From Enterococcus sp. BWR-S5 (lineage in GTDB: Bacteria > Bacillota > Bacilli > Lactobacillales > Enterococcaceae), in assembly GCF_016745255.1 (NCBI RefSeq), contig NZ_JADOEQ010000001.1, positions 186,001 to 250,000 on the forward strand: 64,000 bases of DNA. Direction: 5' to 3'. The notes below the pieces were generated by a model. It saw only the letters and a list, made by a program, of their open reading frames with translations. It had not been told where the DNA came from and ran no database searches. Shown here one piece after another: positions 10,552-20,563 of this stretch; the first letter of the stretch is position 1; each line of letters opens with the position of its first letter. Made by a program: the position numbers and the translations under genes.

Positions 10552-11142
10552 TCAACGATAAGTACTTTTTGCTTTTTTCAATCCCCGAATTTTCTTCGGC
10601 AGAAAAAGAAAGAACAAGGTATGCGGCATACTGACGATTGCCCATAATAGAGGTCGGCTGATAAAGCCGTACTGATACAACCATTTTAATAGAAAATGAA
10701 AGGCCGTAATACCGACAGACAATAGAATCAACGTCAACCAACGAGAGTCAATTGTTGTGTGTGAAAGCAAGAAACGACCAATAAACGGGTAGCTATAGAA
10801 GAAGACACCAGCTATGGTGACGCGCCAGTTTTTGACAGCAGCATCAAGGTTAAGAACAAAAAAGAGTAATGACAATAGAAGCGCAATTGGTGGGAAAAAC
10901 GCAATCATCGCTGAATAAATACTTCCCCATAAAATCATCAAAGGTCCTTTAATAAGCGCCGTGATACCAATTAGTAAAGCGATTAGCAGCAGCTGTTGTG
11001 TTATACCGGCATACGTGAGCATAGAAAAAAGTATCAGTAAACTCCAATGCCAGATCGTCTGTGTCTGTTCTTTGCGGGTAGTTGATACTTTTTGCTGAAT
11101 GTGTGACTTAACAAGTTCAGAAGCTGAAAATGATTGTTTCAT
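10552..11142 (-). CDS. Integral membrane protein of unknown function
   Basis: A 196-residue protein with about five to six hydrophobic segments and a basic C-terminus (KKIRGLKKAKSTYR). The N-terminal ~35 residues are hydrophilic and cytoplasmic by the positive-inside rule. I do not recognise the family. The start at 11142 is chosen because TTAGGAGTG lies seven bases upstream; the open frame continues 27 codons further without a ribosome binding site. It is divergent from tatD and lies alone on the minus strand. Confidence 0.75.
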   Translation of the reverse strand: MKQSFSASELVKSHIQQKVSTTRKEQTQTIWHWSLLILFSMLTYAGITQQLLLIALLIGITALIKGPLMILWGSIYSAMIAFFPPIALLLSLLFFVLNLDAAVKNWRVTIAGVFFYSYPFIGRFLLSHTTIDSRWLTLILLSVGITAFHFLLKWLYQYGFISRPLLWAIVSMPHTLFFLFLPKKIRGLKKAKSTYR

Positions 11143-11347
11143 AGATTCACTCCTAACATTAATAAGATGTAAGGGTAGTGTAACAGGAAATGTTTTGCCA
11201 GACATCAGGCTTGGGACTGACAAGGAATATCGTTTTTTGAAAAATAGTTGAAAACCAAAAAGAAGAAAAGAACTTTTCTTGATTTCAAGTGTTTTATTCG
11301 GCTTTCTGGTAAAATGAGAGGGAGTCTAACTGGCAGGAGGAAGAAAA

Positions 11348-12114
11348 ATGATTTTTGATTCACATACCCATTTGAATGCAGAGCAGTTCAATGATGATAT
11401 ACCGGAAACAATTGAACGAGCCAAAGAATTAGGCGTTACCGAAATGGCCGTTGTCGGCTTTGATACACCAACGATTGATAAATCTTTGGCCCTAAGCAAG
11501 GAATATGCAGATATATACAGTATTATCGGCTGGCACCCAACAGAAGCCGGAAGCTATACAAAGGATATAGAGGCAAGGCTTCAAGAGCTTTTGGATACGC
11601 CTAAAGTGGTTGCTTTAGGTGAAATCGGTTTAGATTATTATTGGATGGAAGACCCGAAGGATGTACAGGACCGTGTCTTTCGTCGGCAAATTGCTATCGC
11701 AAAGGAAATGAAGCTGCCGATAAGCATTCATATGCGGGACGCAATTGAGGACACCTATCGTGTGCTCAAGGAAGAAGGAGTTCAGGACATTGGCGGGATT
11801 ATGCACAGCTATAGCGGAGACAGCGAGTGGATGAAGCGATTCCTTGATTTAGGCATGCATATCTCCTTCAGTGGCGTAGTTTCTTTTAAAAAAGCAGTGG
11901 AAGTACAGGAAGCAGCACAAACAGCGCCGCTTGAGCGACTGCTGGTGGAAACAGATGCACCGTATCTGGCACCAGTACCTTATCGCGGAAAGCGGAACGA
12001 GCCGGGCTACACGCGCTATGTCGTGGAGAAAATTGCAGAGTTGAGAGCTATGCCGTGGGAAGAGTTGGCACAACAGACAACCAAAAATGCGCATCAGCTA
12101 TTTAGGATTGACAA

Positions 12115-12118
<4 letters not shown>
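11348..12118 (+). CDS. tatD: TatD-family metal-dependent DNase
   Basis: A 256-residue TIM-barrel metallohydrolase. Metal-ligand motifs appear in order: DSHTHLN at the N-terminus, [22 protein letters not shown], and ETDAPYLAP. TatD proteins are 3'-5' DNases acting in the cytoplasm. The gene overlaps the next ATG by 4 bases (ATGA), giving the tatD-rnmV-rsmA operon usual in Bacillales and Lactobacillales. Confidence 0.95.
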
Positions 12119-13571
<1,453 letters not shown>

Positions 13572-13576
13572 TTAAG

Positions 13577-13627
13577 AGGTTGTTAGATACGCATACAAAT
13601 CCTTGTGCGTGTCTAACAACCTTTTTC
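13577..13627 (+). terminator. Terminator of tatD-rnmV-rsmA
   Basis: A long stem AGGTTGTTAGATACGCA / TGCGTGTCTAACAACCT (one G-T pair) with TTTTTCTT after it. Confidence 0.95.
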
Positions 13628-13695
13628 TTGTACTCAAATTCTAAAATATACAAGAAAAAGACAACTATTAAAATTGGAAAGGCTTTCTTAATAGA

Positions 13696-13756
13696 TGTGT
13701 CTTGACACCTCTGTTTATTTTGAATAAAATAGGCTTCATAGATGTGTCAAGACACA
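13696..13756 (+). promoter_or_regulatory. Promoter flanked by two NiaR-like operators
   Basis: TTGACA (13702-13707), 17-base spacer, TAAAAT (13725-13730). Operator 1, GTGTCTTGACAC (13697-13708), covers the -35. Operator 2, GTGTCAAGACAC (13744-13755), lies just after the -10. Both are palindromes with GTGTC/GACAC arms, 47 bases centre to centre. The TGTCTTGACA-type sequence resembles the NiaR (YrxA) niacin-responsive motif as I recall it; this supports the niacin call for the next gene. Confidence 0.8.
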
Positions 13757-13771
13757 TTAGGGAGGAAGAAA

Positions 13772-14383
13772 ATGAGAAAAAATTCTGTTAGACAATTAAC
13801 GATTTCTGCATTACTAATTGCAATGGGGATTATCATTCCAATGGTTATGCCTAGAATCACCATCGGACCAGCGTCTTTTACATTGGCTAGTCATGTACCT
13901 GTCTTTTTAGCAATGTTCATTTCGCCGGAAGCAGCGATTGCTGTTTCGCTGGGGACTGGATTTGGCTTCTTTTTATCTGCAACACCAATTATTGCGCTTA
14001 GAGCATTGTCTCATTTGGTTTTCGCTGTTATTGGCGCGATGTATTTGAAAAAGCATCCTGAAGTTGCACTAGGTTCAAAACAGTTTTCTTTATTAAACGG
14101 TCGCTTTCAATTATTTAATTTTGTGATTGCATTGATTCATTCGGCGATTGAGCTGGTGGTCATTACTGCCTTTTATACAATGGGAAATCTTCCTGAAACT
14201 TATTATACAGATGGCTATATCTATTCGATTTTACTATTGATGGGTGTCGGTGGAATTATACACAGCATCGTTGATTTCAATATTGCCTACTTCCTAGCAG
14301 GAAGCTTAAGCAAGGCCTTCGATATTCCTGTGTTTACCAATGCGAAAAAACTGCTGCAGAAGCAAGTTAGAGAAAATGCTTAA
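13772..14383 (+). CDS. niaX: ECF transporter S component, probably niacin (NiaX-like)
   Basis: A 203-residue membrane protein with six hydrophobic segments. It begins RQLTISALLIAMGIIIP, the typical opening of energy-coupling-factor S components, which bind a vitamin and dock onto a shared EcfAAT module. The niacin assignment comes mainly from the paired NiaR-like operators over its promoter; the protein alone would only support an ECF S component. Start at 13772 follows AGGGAGGAAG. It is monocistronic, closed by a terminator. Confidence 0.75.
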   Translation: MRKNSVRQLTISALLIAMGIIIPMVMPRITIGPASFTLASHVPVFLAMFISPEAAIAVSLGTGFGFFLSATPIIALRALSHLVFAVIGAMYLKKHPEVALGSKQFSLLNGRFQLFNFVIALIHSAIELVVITAFYTMGNLPETYYTDGYIYSILLLMGVGGIIHSIVDFNIAYFLAGSLSKAFDIPVFTNAKKLLQKQVRENA

Positions 14384-14407
14384 CTAAATAGACATACTGA
14401 AATTTGG

Positions 14408-14450
14408 ACAAGGACAACGGATGAGCGAAACCGTTGTCCTTGTTTTTTTT
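14408..14450 (+). terminator. Terminator after the ECF S component
   Basis: A 13-bp stem ACAAGGACAACGG / CCGTTGTCCTTGT followed by TTTTTTT. Confidence 0.95.
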
Positions 14451-14547
14451 GCAAAAATATAGTTTGAAAAAAAATTAAACAATATTTCATTCTAATTTAT
14501 ATGTGTCATGTGATACAATTGTTTTAACAAAAAGACGATTGGAGAAG

Positions 14548-14871
14548 ATGAGGAGAATGGCTAAAAAAAAGTATCCTGAGGCACGGACAAAGTATAATGA
14601 ATACAATTCGGTTGTAACTAAATTGAAAAATTACAAAAGTACGATACAGACAAATATCTCTTTAAGTCTTTCAACAGGGGATATAGGCAGTGATGTTTCC
14701 GGTGACTATTATGATAAATTTGCTGAAAAAGAACAAGAATGGCGAGACCAAGTAGATCAAGTGGTTACAGATTTTGACAACTTTCAGATCAGTCTGCAAA
14801 CATGTATTACAAATGCGGAAGCAAAGGCAACGCTTTGGTATGACAGAATAAGTATGACGGAAGAGGAGTAA
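14548..14871 (+). CDS. Small helical type VII secretion-associated protein (DUF5082/YwqH-like)
   Basis: A 107-residue, almost fully alpha-helical protein without signal peptide, Lys/Glu/Asp-rich. It is the first gene of a cluster with a WXG-type protein, an accessory protein, another small helical protein and a large C-terminal-toxin protein; this order resembles YwqH-type genes ahead of LXG effectors. The start is ambiguous: ATG at 14548 or 14557, both near GGAG. Such proteins are thought to bind LXG/WXG cargo for the T7SSb machinery. The name is by context. Confidence 0.65.
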   Translation: MRRMAKKKYPEARTKYNEYNSVVTKLKNYKSTIQTNISLSLSTGDIGSDVSGDYYDKFAEKEQEWRDQVDQVVTDFDNFQISLQTCITNAEAKATLWYDRISMTEEE

Positions 14872-14877
14872 TTTGCT

Positions 14878-15180
14878 ATGAATGATTTTGTTGAAGTAAA
14901 GGAAGGCTTGACTGATACAATTGGCACATGCCAGACAATTAACGAAGGATTAGATAATTTGAGTGAGCTAATGCAGGAAATAGACACCTCTTTATCTTCA
15001 AATGAATGGACAGGGGAATCCAAGGAAAAATGTCAGTTCATTCATGAAACGGTTAAAATTTACTATGATGCCATACAATCATTATGTGAAGAGATGGAAA
15101 AGCACTGCAAGAATCTGATTGACAATACAGATAGTTTTGTTGGTGATTCTGAAAATGTCCAGATGCTACAATCAATTTAA
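14878..15180 (+). CDS. WXG100-like type VII secretion protein
   Basis: A 100-residue helical-hairpin protein with NEWTGESKEK at the centre: WTG is the WxG turn typical of ESAT-6/WXG100 proteins. These are secreted or act as targeting partners for T7SS effectors. It follows the first small helical gene by six bases. It contains two Cys residues after the WxG turn, unusual for classic EsxA. Confidence 0.75.
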   Translation: MNDFVEVKEGLTDTIGTCQTINEGLDNLSELMQEIDTSLSSNEWTGESKEKCQFIHETVKIYYDAIQSLCEEMEKHCKNLIDNTDSFVGDSENVQMLQSI

Positions 15181-15196
15181 GCGGGAGGATACAAAA

Positions 15197-15820
15197 ATGT
15201 ATGATATATATGAGTTGTATATTTTAAATAGTGTGATTGATGGAAAAGATGTCTTTTCTTTACCGTTGTTTTCAGAAATGAACATTTCTAAGTTAGTTGC
15301 TGATACGATTAAAGAGCGAATGATTGAAAAAGGTTTATTGGAAAATCACTCTAGTTTAACAATGAACGGGGTGAGGACCGCGCAACGTTTGCAGGAATTT
15401 AAAAATGCGAAGAGTTATTTCCAGATTGATACAATAACGCTGGGAATCATCAATGATCAAGAAGCTATCTTAATTGTTGAGAATCCATTTTATCAGAATT
15501 ATGAAATTAAACGAGTAGATATTTCGAAAGGGGTCCAGCATTTGCAGGATGCCTATACCTTTTTGAAAAGTGAGACTGTTTCAGCAGAAATAGAGGAAAC
15601 TGAGATGCGATGCTCGGAGAGAAAACTGGAAAGATTGGGATATGACAAGAAACTGAGTGTGAAGCTTCATTCAAAATCGGCAGACAATGAAGCAAAAGCA
15701 TTGTTTTTTAAGAAAGAAGAATCCTTTTATATCTATGATTATCTTAATCGCAGGTTATACAAAAAAAATTATGTCTCCTTTATAGAGTTTTTGGAAGAAA
15801 GGATGAAAATACATGGCTGA
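15197..15820 (+). CDS. Type VII secretion accessory protein (DUF5081/EspG-like)
   Basis: A 207-residue soluble protein opening with YDIYELYILNSVIDGK and containing mixed alpha/beta segments. Position between WXG-type cargo genes and overall look resemble DUF5081 proteins, proposed EspG-like chaperones of T7SS cargo. The start at 15197 is supported by CGGGAGGA ten bases upstream. Its 3' end overlaps the next gene by 8 bases. The function is inferred from context. Confidence 0.65.
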   Translation: MYDIYELYILNSVIDGKDVFSLPLFSEMNISKLVADTIKERMIEKGLLENHSSLTMNGVRTAQRLQEFKNAKSYFQIDTITLGIINDQEAILIVENPFYQNYEIKRVDISKGVQHLQDAYTFLKSETVSAEIEETEMRCSERKLERLGYDKKLSVKLHSKSADNEAKALFFKKEESFYIYDYLNRRLYKKNYVSFIEFLEERMKIHG

Positions 15821-16139
15821 TAAACTGAATTTTAACAAGGAATTGATGGAGGAAATCAGTGGGAAGTATCAAAGCTGTACCACAGAAGCTGAAACAATCC
15901 TCACAAATTTGAAGAAGTTGAAGGACCAGTTGAATGATAATTATGAAGGACATGGCAGTCCTCTTTCTGATGATGCAGTTTCCAAGATTATTGAGCATGT
16001 GGAATTTCTAAAGAAATGTTATAGTAGTACAGAGCAGTTTGTCACACAAACGCAGACGACAATGGCTACATTAGATAGTGCCCTTATGAAGCCGAGTGAT
16101 TTAATTGGTTCCACAGCAAGTTCAGGAGGTGGGAAATAA
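15813..16139 (+). CDS. Small T7SS effector-associated helical protein (TIGR04197-like)
   Basis: A 108-residue helical protein ending in a flexible Ser/Gly tail (STASSGGGK). The pattern NFNKELMEEISGKYQ ... SPLSDDAVSKIIEHV resembles the small TIGR04197-type proteins encoded directly before LXG toxins. The start overlaps the preceding gene; GAAAGGATG provides the binding site. It probably forms a targeting complex with the next gene's product. Confidence 0.7.
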   Translation: MADKLNFNKELMEEISGKYQSCTTEAETILTNLKKLKDQLNDNYEGHGSPLSDDAVSKIIEHVEFLKKCYSSTEQFVTQTQTTMATLDSALMKPSDLIGSTASSGGGK

Positions 16140-16141
16140 CA

Positions 16142-17179
16142 ATGCCTCAAATAAAGACAAGAAATGAGAATTGGTTGGATCGCTCGAATAGACTTTATAA
16201 CAACATATCTAGTGAAATAACAAAATTATATAATGCACAAAAGGAAGCTCAAGATGCAGTAGATGCGGTTACTGCACAAGGAGACATCGGTTCATTATCA
16301 TTGCCCGTTACGATTGCTCAAGTGGAAGAGTTGAATGAAAAACGTCGGACATTAGTCTCTTTTTGTAATGGTGTTCATTATGAGATTTCTGAGTTGATAG
16401 ATAATCCATTTTCAGTGGGAGTATCAGAAACGATTCAAGCGGCCTATGAGTTAAACCCTTCAGATATCACAGTCAAAACAGGGACACAGTTCTTTTTCTT
16501 TGATAAAAATACATCATTGACAGATTTAATCAGTTCTACGATTATAGATGATGAGCTGAAAGCCGATTTTCAGGAAAAAGCGAAAAATCTGGACAAAGAT
16601 AAATTATCCGATACATTACAGGAAGACATCAAAGAAGCTCGTTTCTGGAAAGATGAATTTATTAAAGCAGAAGACTGCAGGAAGGTTGCAGAAGAAGTTT
16701 TCACACCAGAGGTACGAGCTGGTTGGGATAGCATGTCTGCAGCGGAACGAAAAGAGATTATTGAAAATTATGTAGATCAACTTAGTAAGGTTTTAGGTGA
16801 TGGAAGTAAGATTCATGACAAGGTTGTCTATGATGCTGACGGCTATGGTTACGCTTCTAATCCAAGTAAATTTCTTTTCTGGTGGACGGGCTCTCGGACT
16901 GTCAGTATTAATCCGGAATTTGTTGATGATCCTCAAAAAAATTACTCTGTTGACAAAGTGATTGACACACTTACTCATGAAACAAGACATATTTATCAGA
17001 ATGAAGTACGTGAAAATCCTGGAAAATATAATGCTCCAGAATTAGTAATAGATGATTGGAGCGCTGAGTATATACAAGCAAAGGATGATTATCGTAACTA
17101 TTACCAACAATCGGTGGAAGAGGATGCCAAAGCTTTTGCGGCATTAGCAAGACCATCAACAGCCAAGCTAAAGGAGTAA
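16142..17179 (+). CDS. T7SS polymorphic effector with C-terminal HExxH metallopeptidase-like domain
   Basis: A 345-residue protein. Residues ~1-110 are helical, starting with coiled-coil-like repeats, and probably form the T7SS targeting region. The middle is a linker. The C-terminal ~150 residues contain THETRHIYQ, an HExxH zinc motif, and a downstream EEDAKAFAA segment that could supply the third ligand. This architecture is that of a polymorphic toxin with a protease-type warhead. The SD AGGAGGTGGG precedes the ATG. The next gene is a plausible immunity protein. The protease activity is inferred from the motif only. Confidence 0.7.
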   Translation: MPQIKTRNENWLDRSNRLYNNISSEITKLYNAQKEAQDAVDAVTAQGDIGSLSLPVTIAQVEELNEKRRTLVSFCNGVHYEISELIDNPFSVGVSETIQAAYELNPSDITVKTGTQFFFFDKNTSLTDLISSTIIDDELKADFQEKAKNLDKDKLSDTLQEDIKEARFWKDEFIKAEDCRKVAEEVFTPEVRAGWDSMSAAERKEIIENYVDQLSKVLGDGSKIHDKVVYDADGYGYASNPSKFLFWWTGSRTVSINPEFVDDPQKNYSVDKVIDTLTHETRHIYQNEVRENPGKYNAPELVIDDWSAEYIQAKDDYRNYYQQSVEEDAKAFAALARPSTAKLKE

Positions 17180-17182
17180 TCT

Positions 17183-17758
17183 ATGAAAGGAAGAAAAATG
17201 AGAATCTTTATAATACTAGTTATGGTTTTCTTGCTATCGATAGGAGGGTACCTAATATTTAAGAATTATCAATCTAAAAAAGCAGATAGTGAAACTGAAG
17301 AAACAATAAAAGAAGCTAAAGTCATCAATACTAACAGTAAATTAGGCTTAGAATTTTTTTCACTGAAAGATAGTGGTGGGCAAGATATCGATACTAAGGA
17401 AGACAGTGAGATGAAAGATATAGCTCCGGGGGGAGTATCTGTTGACGATGGACAGGTATATGGTTATTATTTCACGTATGCTGGCAAAGAGCGACTAACC
17501 CAAGTAGAATTACATTCTGCGAATTATCATATATTTGGAATAAAAGTGACGGATGAGATTACTTCTGTAGCAGAAGTAATGGAAGCTTATGGATATAAAG
17601 AAGTTGAACCGCTTTATGTTTACGATGGAACTTTAACAAAAGCATACAGAAAATATGATATTAGCCTGACCTTCGAAGTAAAAGAAGGGGAAAAAGAAAT
17701 TAGTTTTATTCTTCTTTCAGCATCAAGTAAAAAAGAAGACGATGGAAAAATGTATTGA
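17183..17758 (+). CDS. Membrane-anchored putative immunity protein
   Basis: A 191-residue protein with one N-terminal membrane segment (FIILVMVFLLSIGGYLIF) and a soluble domain outside the membrane. No lipobox Cys is seen. It begins three bases after the effector stop with AAAGGAG as binding site, the usual place for an immunity gene. A decayed paralogue lies directly downstream. An extracytoplasmic immunity domain would suit a toxin acting at the surface; this is inference. Confidence 0.6.
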   Translation: MKGRKMRIFIILVMVFLLSIGGYLIFKNYQSKKADSETEETIKEAKVINTNSKLGLEFFSLKDSGGQDIDTKEDSEMKDIAPGGVSVDDGQVYGYYFTYAGKERLTQVELHSANYHIFGIKVTDEITSVAEVMEAYGYKEVEPLYVYDGTLTKAYRKYDISLTFEVKEGEKEISFILLSASSKKEDDGKMY

Positions 17759-17830
17759 AAAGTATAACTAGTAGGGCTAATCCGGGCAATATTATTCCAT
17801 CCTACTTCTAAAATCCTGTTTATGAGGTAA

Positions 17831-18392
17831 ATGATGAAACAAAAAAACAAAGTAGTTATAATAGTAGTTGGAATCATTTTGATTTTTGGTGCCTGCTTCT
17901 ATCTAATAAAAAAATACCAACAGATAAAAACTAAAAAAGTACAAAATGAACTGATACAGTAAACAATTAAAGAAGTTGAAATCTTGAAAGCTAATAGTCA
18001 TTTGGGTTTGGACTTTTTTTCATTGAAGGATGGAAAGAGGAAGAACCCAGAGGGAAGAACAAGTGCAATGAGTGATATGGTACCTGATTTTATAAGGACA
18101 GACGATGAACAGGTAGAAGGAATGTATTTTTTCTATGATGGTATGTATCGATTAACGAATCTGGATATGGGCTTTGGGGATTACGATCTGTTCAACTGTA
18201 GAAAAAGTTATGAAGAAGTACCAATATGAAGAAGTCGCTCCTTTTGTAAGTTATGAAGGGACATTGACCAAAGAGTATAAGAAGTATGATATTGGTATTA
18301 CTTTCAAAGTAAATGAAGCGGAAACGAAAATTTCATCTATTTTGATTCGTGTATATAATGCGAAGGAGCATGAAGGAATCCTTTATTGGTAA
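17831..18392 (+). pseudogene. Decayed paralogue of the membrane-anchored immunity gene
   Basis: The reading starts with ATGATGAAAC after GAGG, encodes an N-terminal membrane segment, and hits an in-frame TAA at 17960-17962. The same frame then resumes with SHLGLDFFSLKDG, matching SKLGLEFFSLKDS of the intact gene upstream. A second lesion near 18200 is a small deletion that shifts the frame; the C-terminal part (EGTLTKEYKKYDI) matches DGTLTKAYRKYDI of the paralogue. So it is a tandem duplicate carrying one nonsense and one frameshift mutation. Confidence 0.85.
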
Positions 18393-18443
18393 ATAATTTA
18401 ATAGATTTTATTTAGTCAAATAAGGTACTTGTTTTTCAAAAAC

Positions 18444-18494
18444 GCCTCGCTTGGAACTGAATGTGAGAACATTCAAATCAAGCGAGGCATTTAA
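18444..18494. terminator. Terminator between T7SS cluster 1 and the aminotransferase
   Basis: A 10-bp stem GCCTCGCTTG / CAAGCGAGGC between convergent units, with T-rich and A-rich flanks; probably bidirectional. Confidence 0.75.
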
Positions 18495-18497
18495 TTA

Positions 18498-19649
18498 TTA
18501 AAAAATCATTTTCTCTATTCGATCAAAGGCTTCCTTGAGTTCTTCAAGATTTTGTGTAGCGGCAAGCCGTACATGATGATTGCCGGTTGTTTCACCGAAT
18601 GCTTTTCCGGGAATGACAAGTACGTTGGTTTCTTTCAACAGCTTTTCAGTAAAAGCAACAGAATCCAAGCCGGTCTTCTCAATGTTGATAAAGGCATAAA
18701 TCGTTCCTTGGACTGGCAGCATAGAAAGAAATGGAATTGCTGCTACACGTTTCTCTACATACTCTAAGCGTTCTTTAAAAACAGAAACGACTTCTGGAAT
18801 CAGCATGTCCGAATGCGCCAGAGCAAAGATGCCAGCCTGTTGCGAGGGACTAGGCGCGGAATAGGTCACGCTCTCGTTGATTAGCTTCGCTGCATCATTG
18901 ATATAGTCCGGTGCAATCATATAACCAATCCGCCAGCCTGTCATCGCAAAGGCTTTGGAGAAGCTGCCAAAGGTGATGGTGTGCTCAGGAGCAAAGGTGG
19001 CCATTGGTGTGAATGTGTCATAGAAACAAAAGGCTTCATAGACTTCATCGGAAAGGATATAGAAGTCATGTTCAATCGCCAACTCGGCAATCGCTTTAAA
19101 GGTATCTGCAGAAAAGACTGCCCCCGTTGGATTGTTTGGTGAATTGATAATGATTGCCTTTGTTTTATCGGTAATTTTTTCTTTCAGTAAGTCAATGTTG
19201 ATTTGAAAGCCATCTGCTTCAAAGGTTGGTAAAAAAACAGGAACGCCTCCGGCAAAAAGAACCTGATCCTTGTAAGGCGAAAAGTATGGCTCGTGAATGA
19301 TGACCTCGTCGGCAGGATCAAGAATGACCTGCAACGCAAGGTACATCCCATGAAGCGCGCCAACAGTTGCTCGAACTTGTGAGGTGTCAAAAGTAAGATC
19401 ATATTCTTTTTTGTAGAAATTAATGACGGATTCCAAAAAGGCTGTACTGCCTCCGGAGGCCGTGTATTTTGTATGACCGGCTTTCGCGTCAGCAAATGCG
19501 GCGTCAATAATTCGTTCATCGGTAATCAAGTCAGGGTCACCGATAGAAAGGTCGATTAAATCAGGCACCTGTTTTGCCAGTGTAGCAATATCCATTAAAA
19601 TATTTTCAGCTGGCTGTTGGTGTCGTTTGGCAATTTTTGAGCTATCCAT
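18498..19649 (-). CDS. PLP-dependent aminotransferase, class I/II
   Basis: A 383-residue fold-type I aminotransferase. NPTG is at 173-176, DEVYE at 201-205, and the PLP Lys is K232 in SFSKAFAMTGWRIGY. The Arg that binds the substrate carboxylate is expected in HHVRLAAT near the C-terminus. This is the AspC/PatA-like subgroup; the amino-acid specificity cannot be read. It is monocistronic on the minus strand, with GGAGATG 12 bases before ATG. The neighbouring amino-acid ABC transporter is a separate unit. Confidence 0.92.
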   Translation of the reverse strand: MDSSKIAKRHQQPAENILMDIATLAKQVPDLIDLSIGDPDLITDERIIDAAFADAKAGHTKYTASGGSTAFLESVINFYKKEYDLTFDTSQVRATVGALHGMYLALQVILDPADEVIIHEPYFSPYKDQVLFAGGVPVFLPTFEADGFQINIDLLKEKITDKTKAIIINSPNNPTGAVFSADTFKAIAELAIEHDFYILSDEVYEAFCFYDTFTPMATFAPEHTITFGSFSKAFAMTGWRIGYMIAPDYINDAAKLINESVTYSAPSPSQQAGIFALAHSDMLIPEVVSVFKERLEYVEKRVAAIPFLSMLPVQGTIYAFINIEKTGLDSVAFTEKLLKETNVLVIPGKAFGETTGNHHVRLAATQNLEELKEAFDRIEKMIF

Positions 19650-19783
19650 CTAAAGAAACATCTCCTTCATTTATCCATCAATATATGATTTTTACTGCTC
19701 TGCAAAAAACTTCTTCCTCTATAGTAAAACATTCCACCGAATAAGCAAAGCGATTCTTTGCGCTTCAGACTTTAAAAGGGAAG

Positions 19784-19822
19784 CCGTTCCCTCTGCTTAT
19801 TATTCAAAGCAGAAAGAACGGC
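19784..19822 (-). terminator. Terminator of the amino-acid ABC transporter operon
   Basis: Imperfect stem AGCCGTT...AACGGCT with an inner CTGCTTT/AAAGCAG helix, directly downstream of the ATPase gene on the minus strand. Confidence 0.65.
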
Positions 19823-19840
19823 TGATAACCATTTCTAAGT

Positions 19841-20563
19841 TTATAGAACCTTTTTCAGGAAATCCTGTGTTCTTGGATTTTTTGGCTGACCAAAGATTTC
19901 TTCTGGTGTCCCTTCTTCCTGAATAATACCGGCATCCATGAAGATTACTCGGTCTGCCACTTCACGGGCAAAGCCCATTTCGTGAGTGACAACGACCATC
20001 GTCATGCCCTTAACAGCCAGTGCTTTCATTACAGACAACACTTCTCCGACCATCTCAGGGTCTAGTGCAGAAGTTGGTTCGTCAAAAAGCATAACATCAG
20101 GATTCATCGCAAGAGCACGTGCAATTGCGACACGTTGCTGCTGACCGCCTGACAGACTGGAAGGATAGCTGCTGCTTTTTTCCTGTAAGCCTACCTGCTC
20201 CAGCAGTTCAAGTGCTTTTGCTTCTGCTTGCTTTGGGTCTTCCTTTTTGACTTTGATGGGGCTGATTGTCAGGTTTTCTAATACTGTTTTGTGAGGGAAT
20301 AAGTTAAAGCTTTGAAATACCATACCCATTTTCTGGCGCAGCTCATCAATATTAGTGCTTTTATCCAGCAAATTTTTCCCTTCAAATTCGATTTTTCCGG
20401 CTGTCGGCTGCTCCAGCAGATTCAAGCAACGAAGAAAGGTACTTTTCCCACTTCCGGAAGGGCCGATGATAACGACCACTTCACCAGCATTAACAGTCAA
20501 ATCAATGCCTTTTAATACTTCATTTTTATCAAACGATTTATGCAAATTTTCAATTTTAATCAC
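19841..20563 (-). CDS. Polar amino-acid ABC transporter, ATP-binding protein (GlnQ-like)
   Basis: A 240-residue ABC ATPase: Walker [10 protein letters not shown] at residues 34-42, Q-loop region [14 protein letters not shown], signature [15 protein letters not shown], Walker [14 protein letters not shown], and switch His in [10 protein letters not shown]. The sequence type is the polar-amino-acid (GlnQ/ArtP/HisP) group. It overlaps the upstream permease-binding protein gene by 8 bases, forming a two-gene importer. Confidence 0.95.
   Translation of the reverse strand: MIKIENLHKSFDKNEVLKGIDLTVNAGEVVVIIGPSGSGKSTFLRCLNLLEQPTAGKIEFEGKNLLDKSTNIDELRQKMGMVFQSFNLFPHKTVLENLTISPIKVKKEDPKQAEAKALELLEQVGLQEKSSSYPSSLSGGQQQRVAIARALAMNPDVMLFDEPTSALDPEMVGEVLSVMKALAVKGMTMVVVTHEMGFAREVADRVIFMDAGIIQEEGTPEEIFGQPKNPRTQDFLKKVL

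Noticed and set aside
10301-10561. An 86-codon open frame after the LacI-type regulator.
   Set aside because: It overlaps the regulator's end and runs through the strong terminator at 10397-10445.
14503-14547. An upstream start (frame open from 14503) for the first T7SS cluster gene.
   Set aside because: No ribosome binding site there, and the added residues (CDTIVLTKRRLEK) fall over the probable promoter region.
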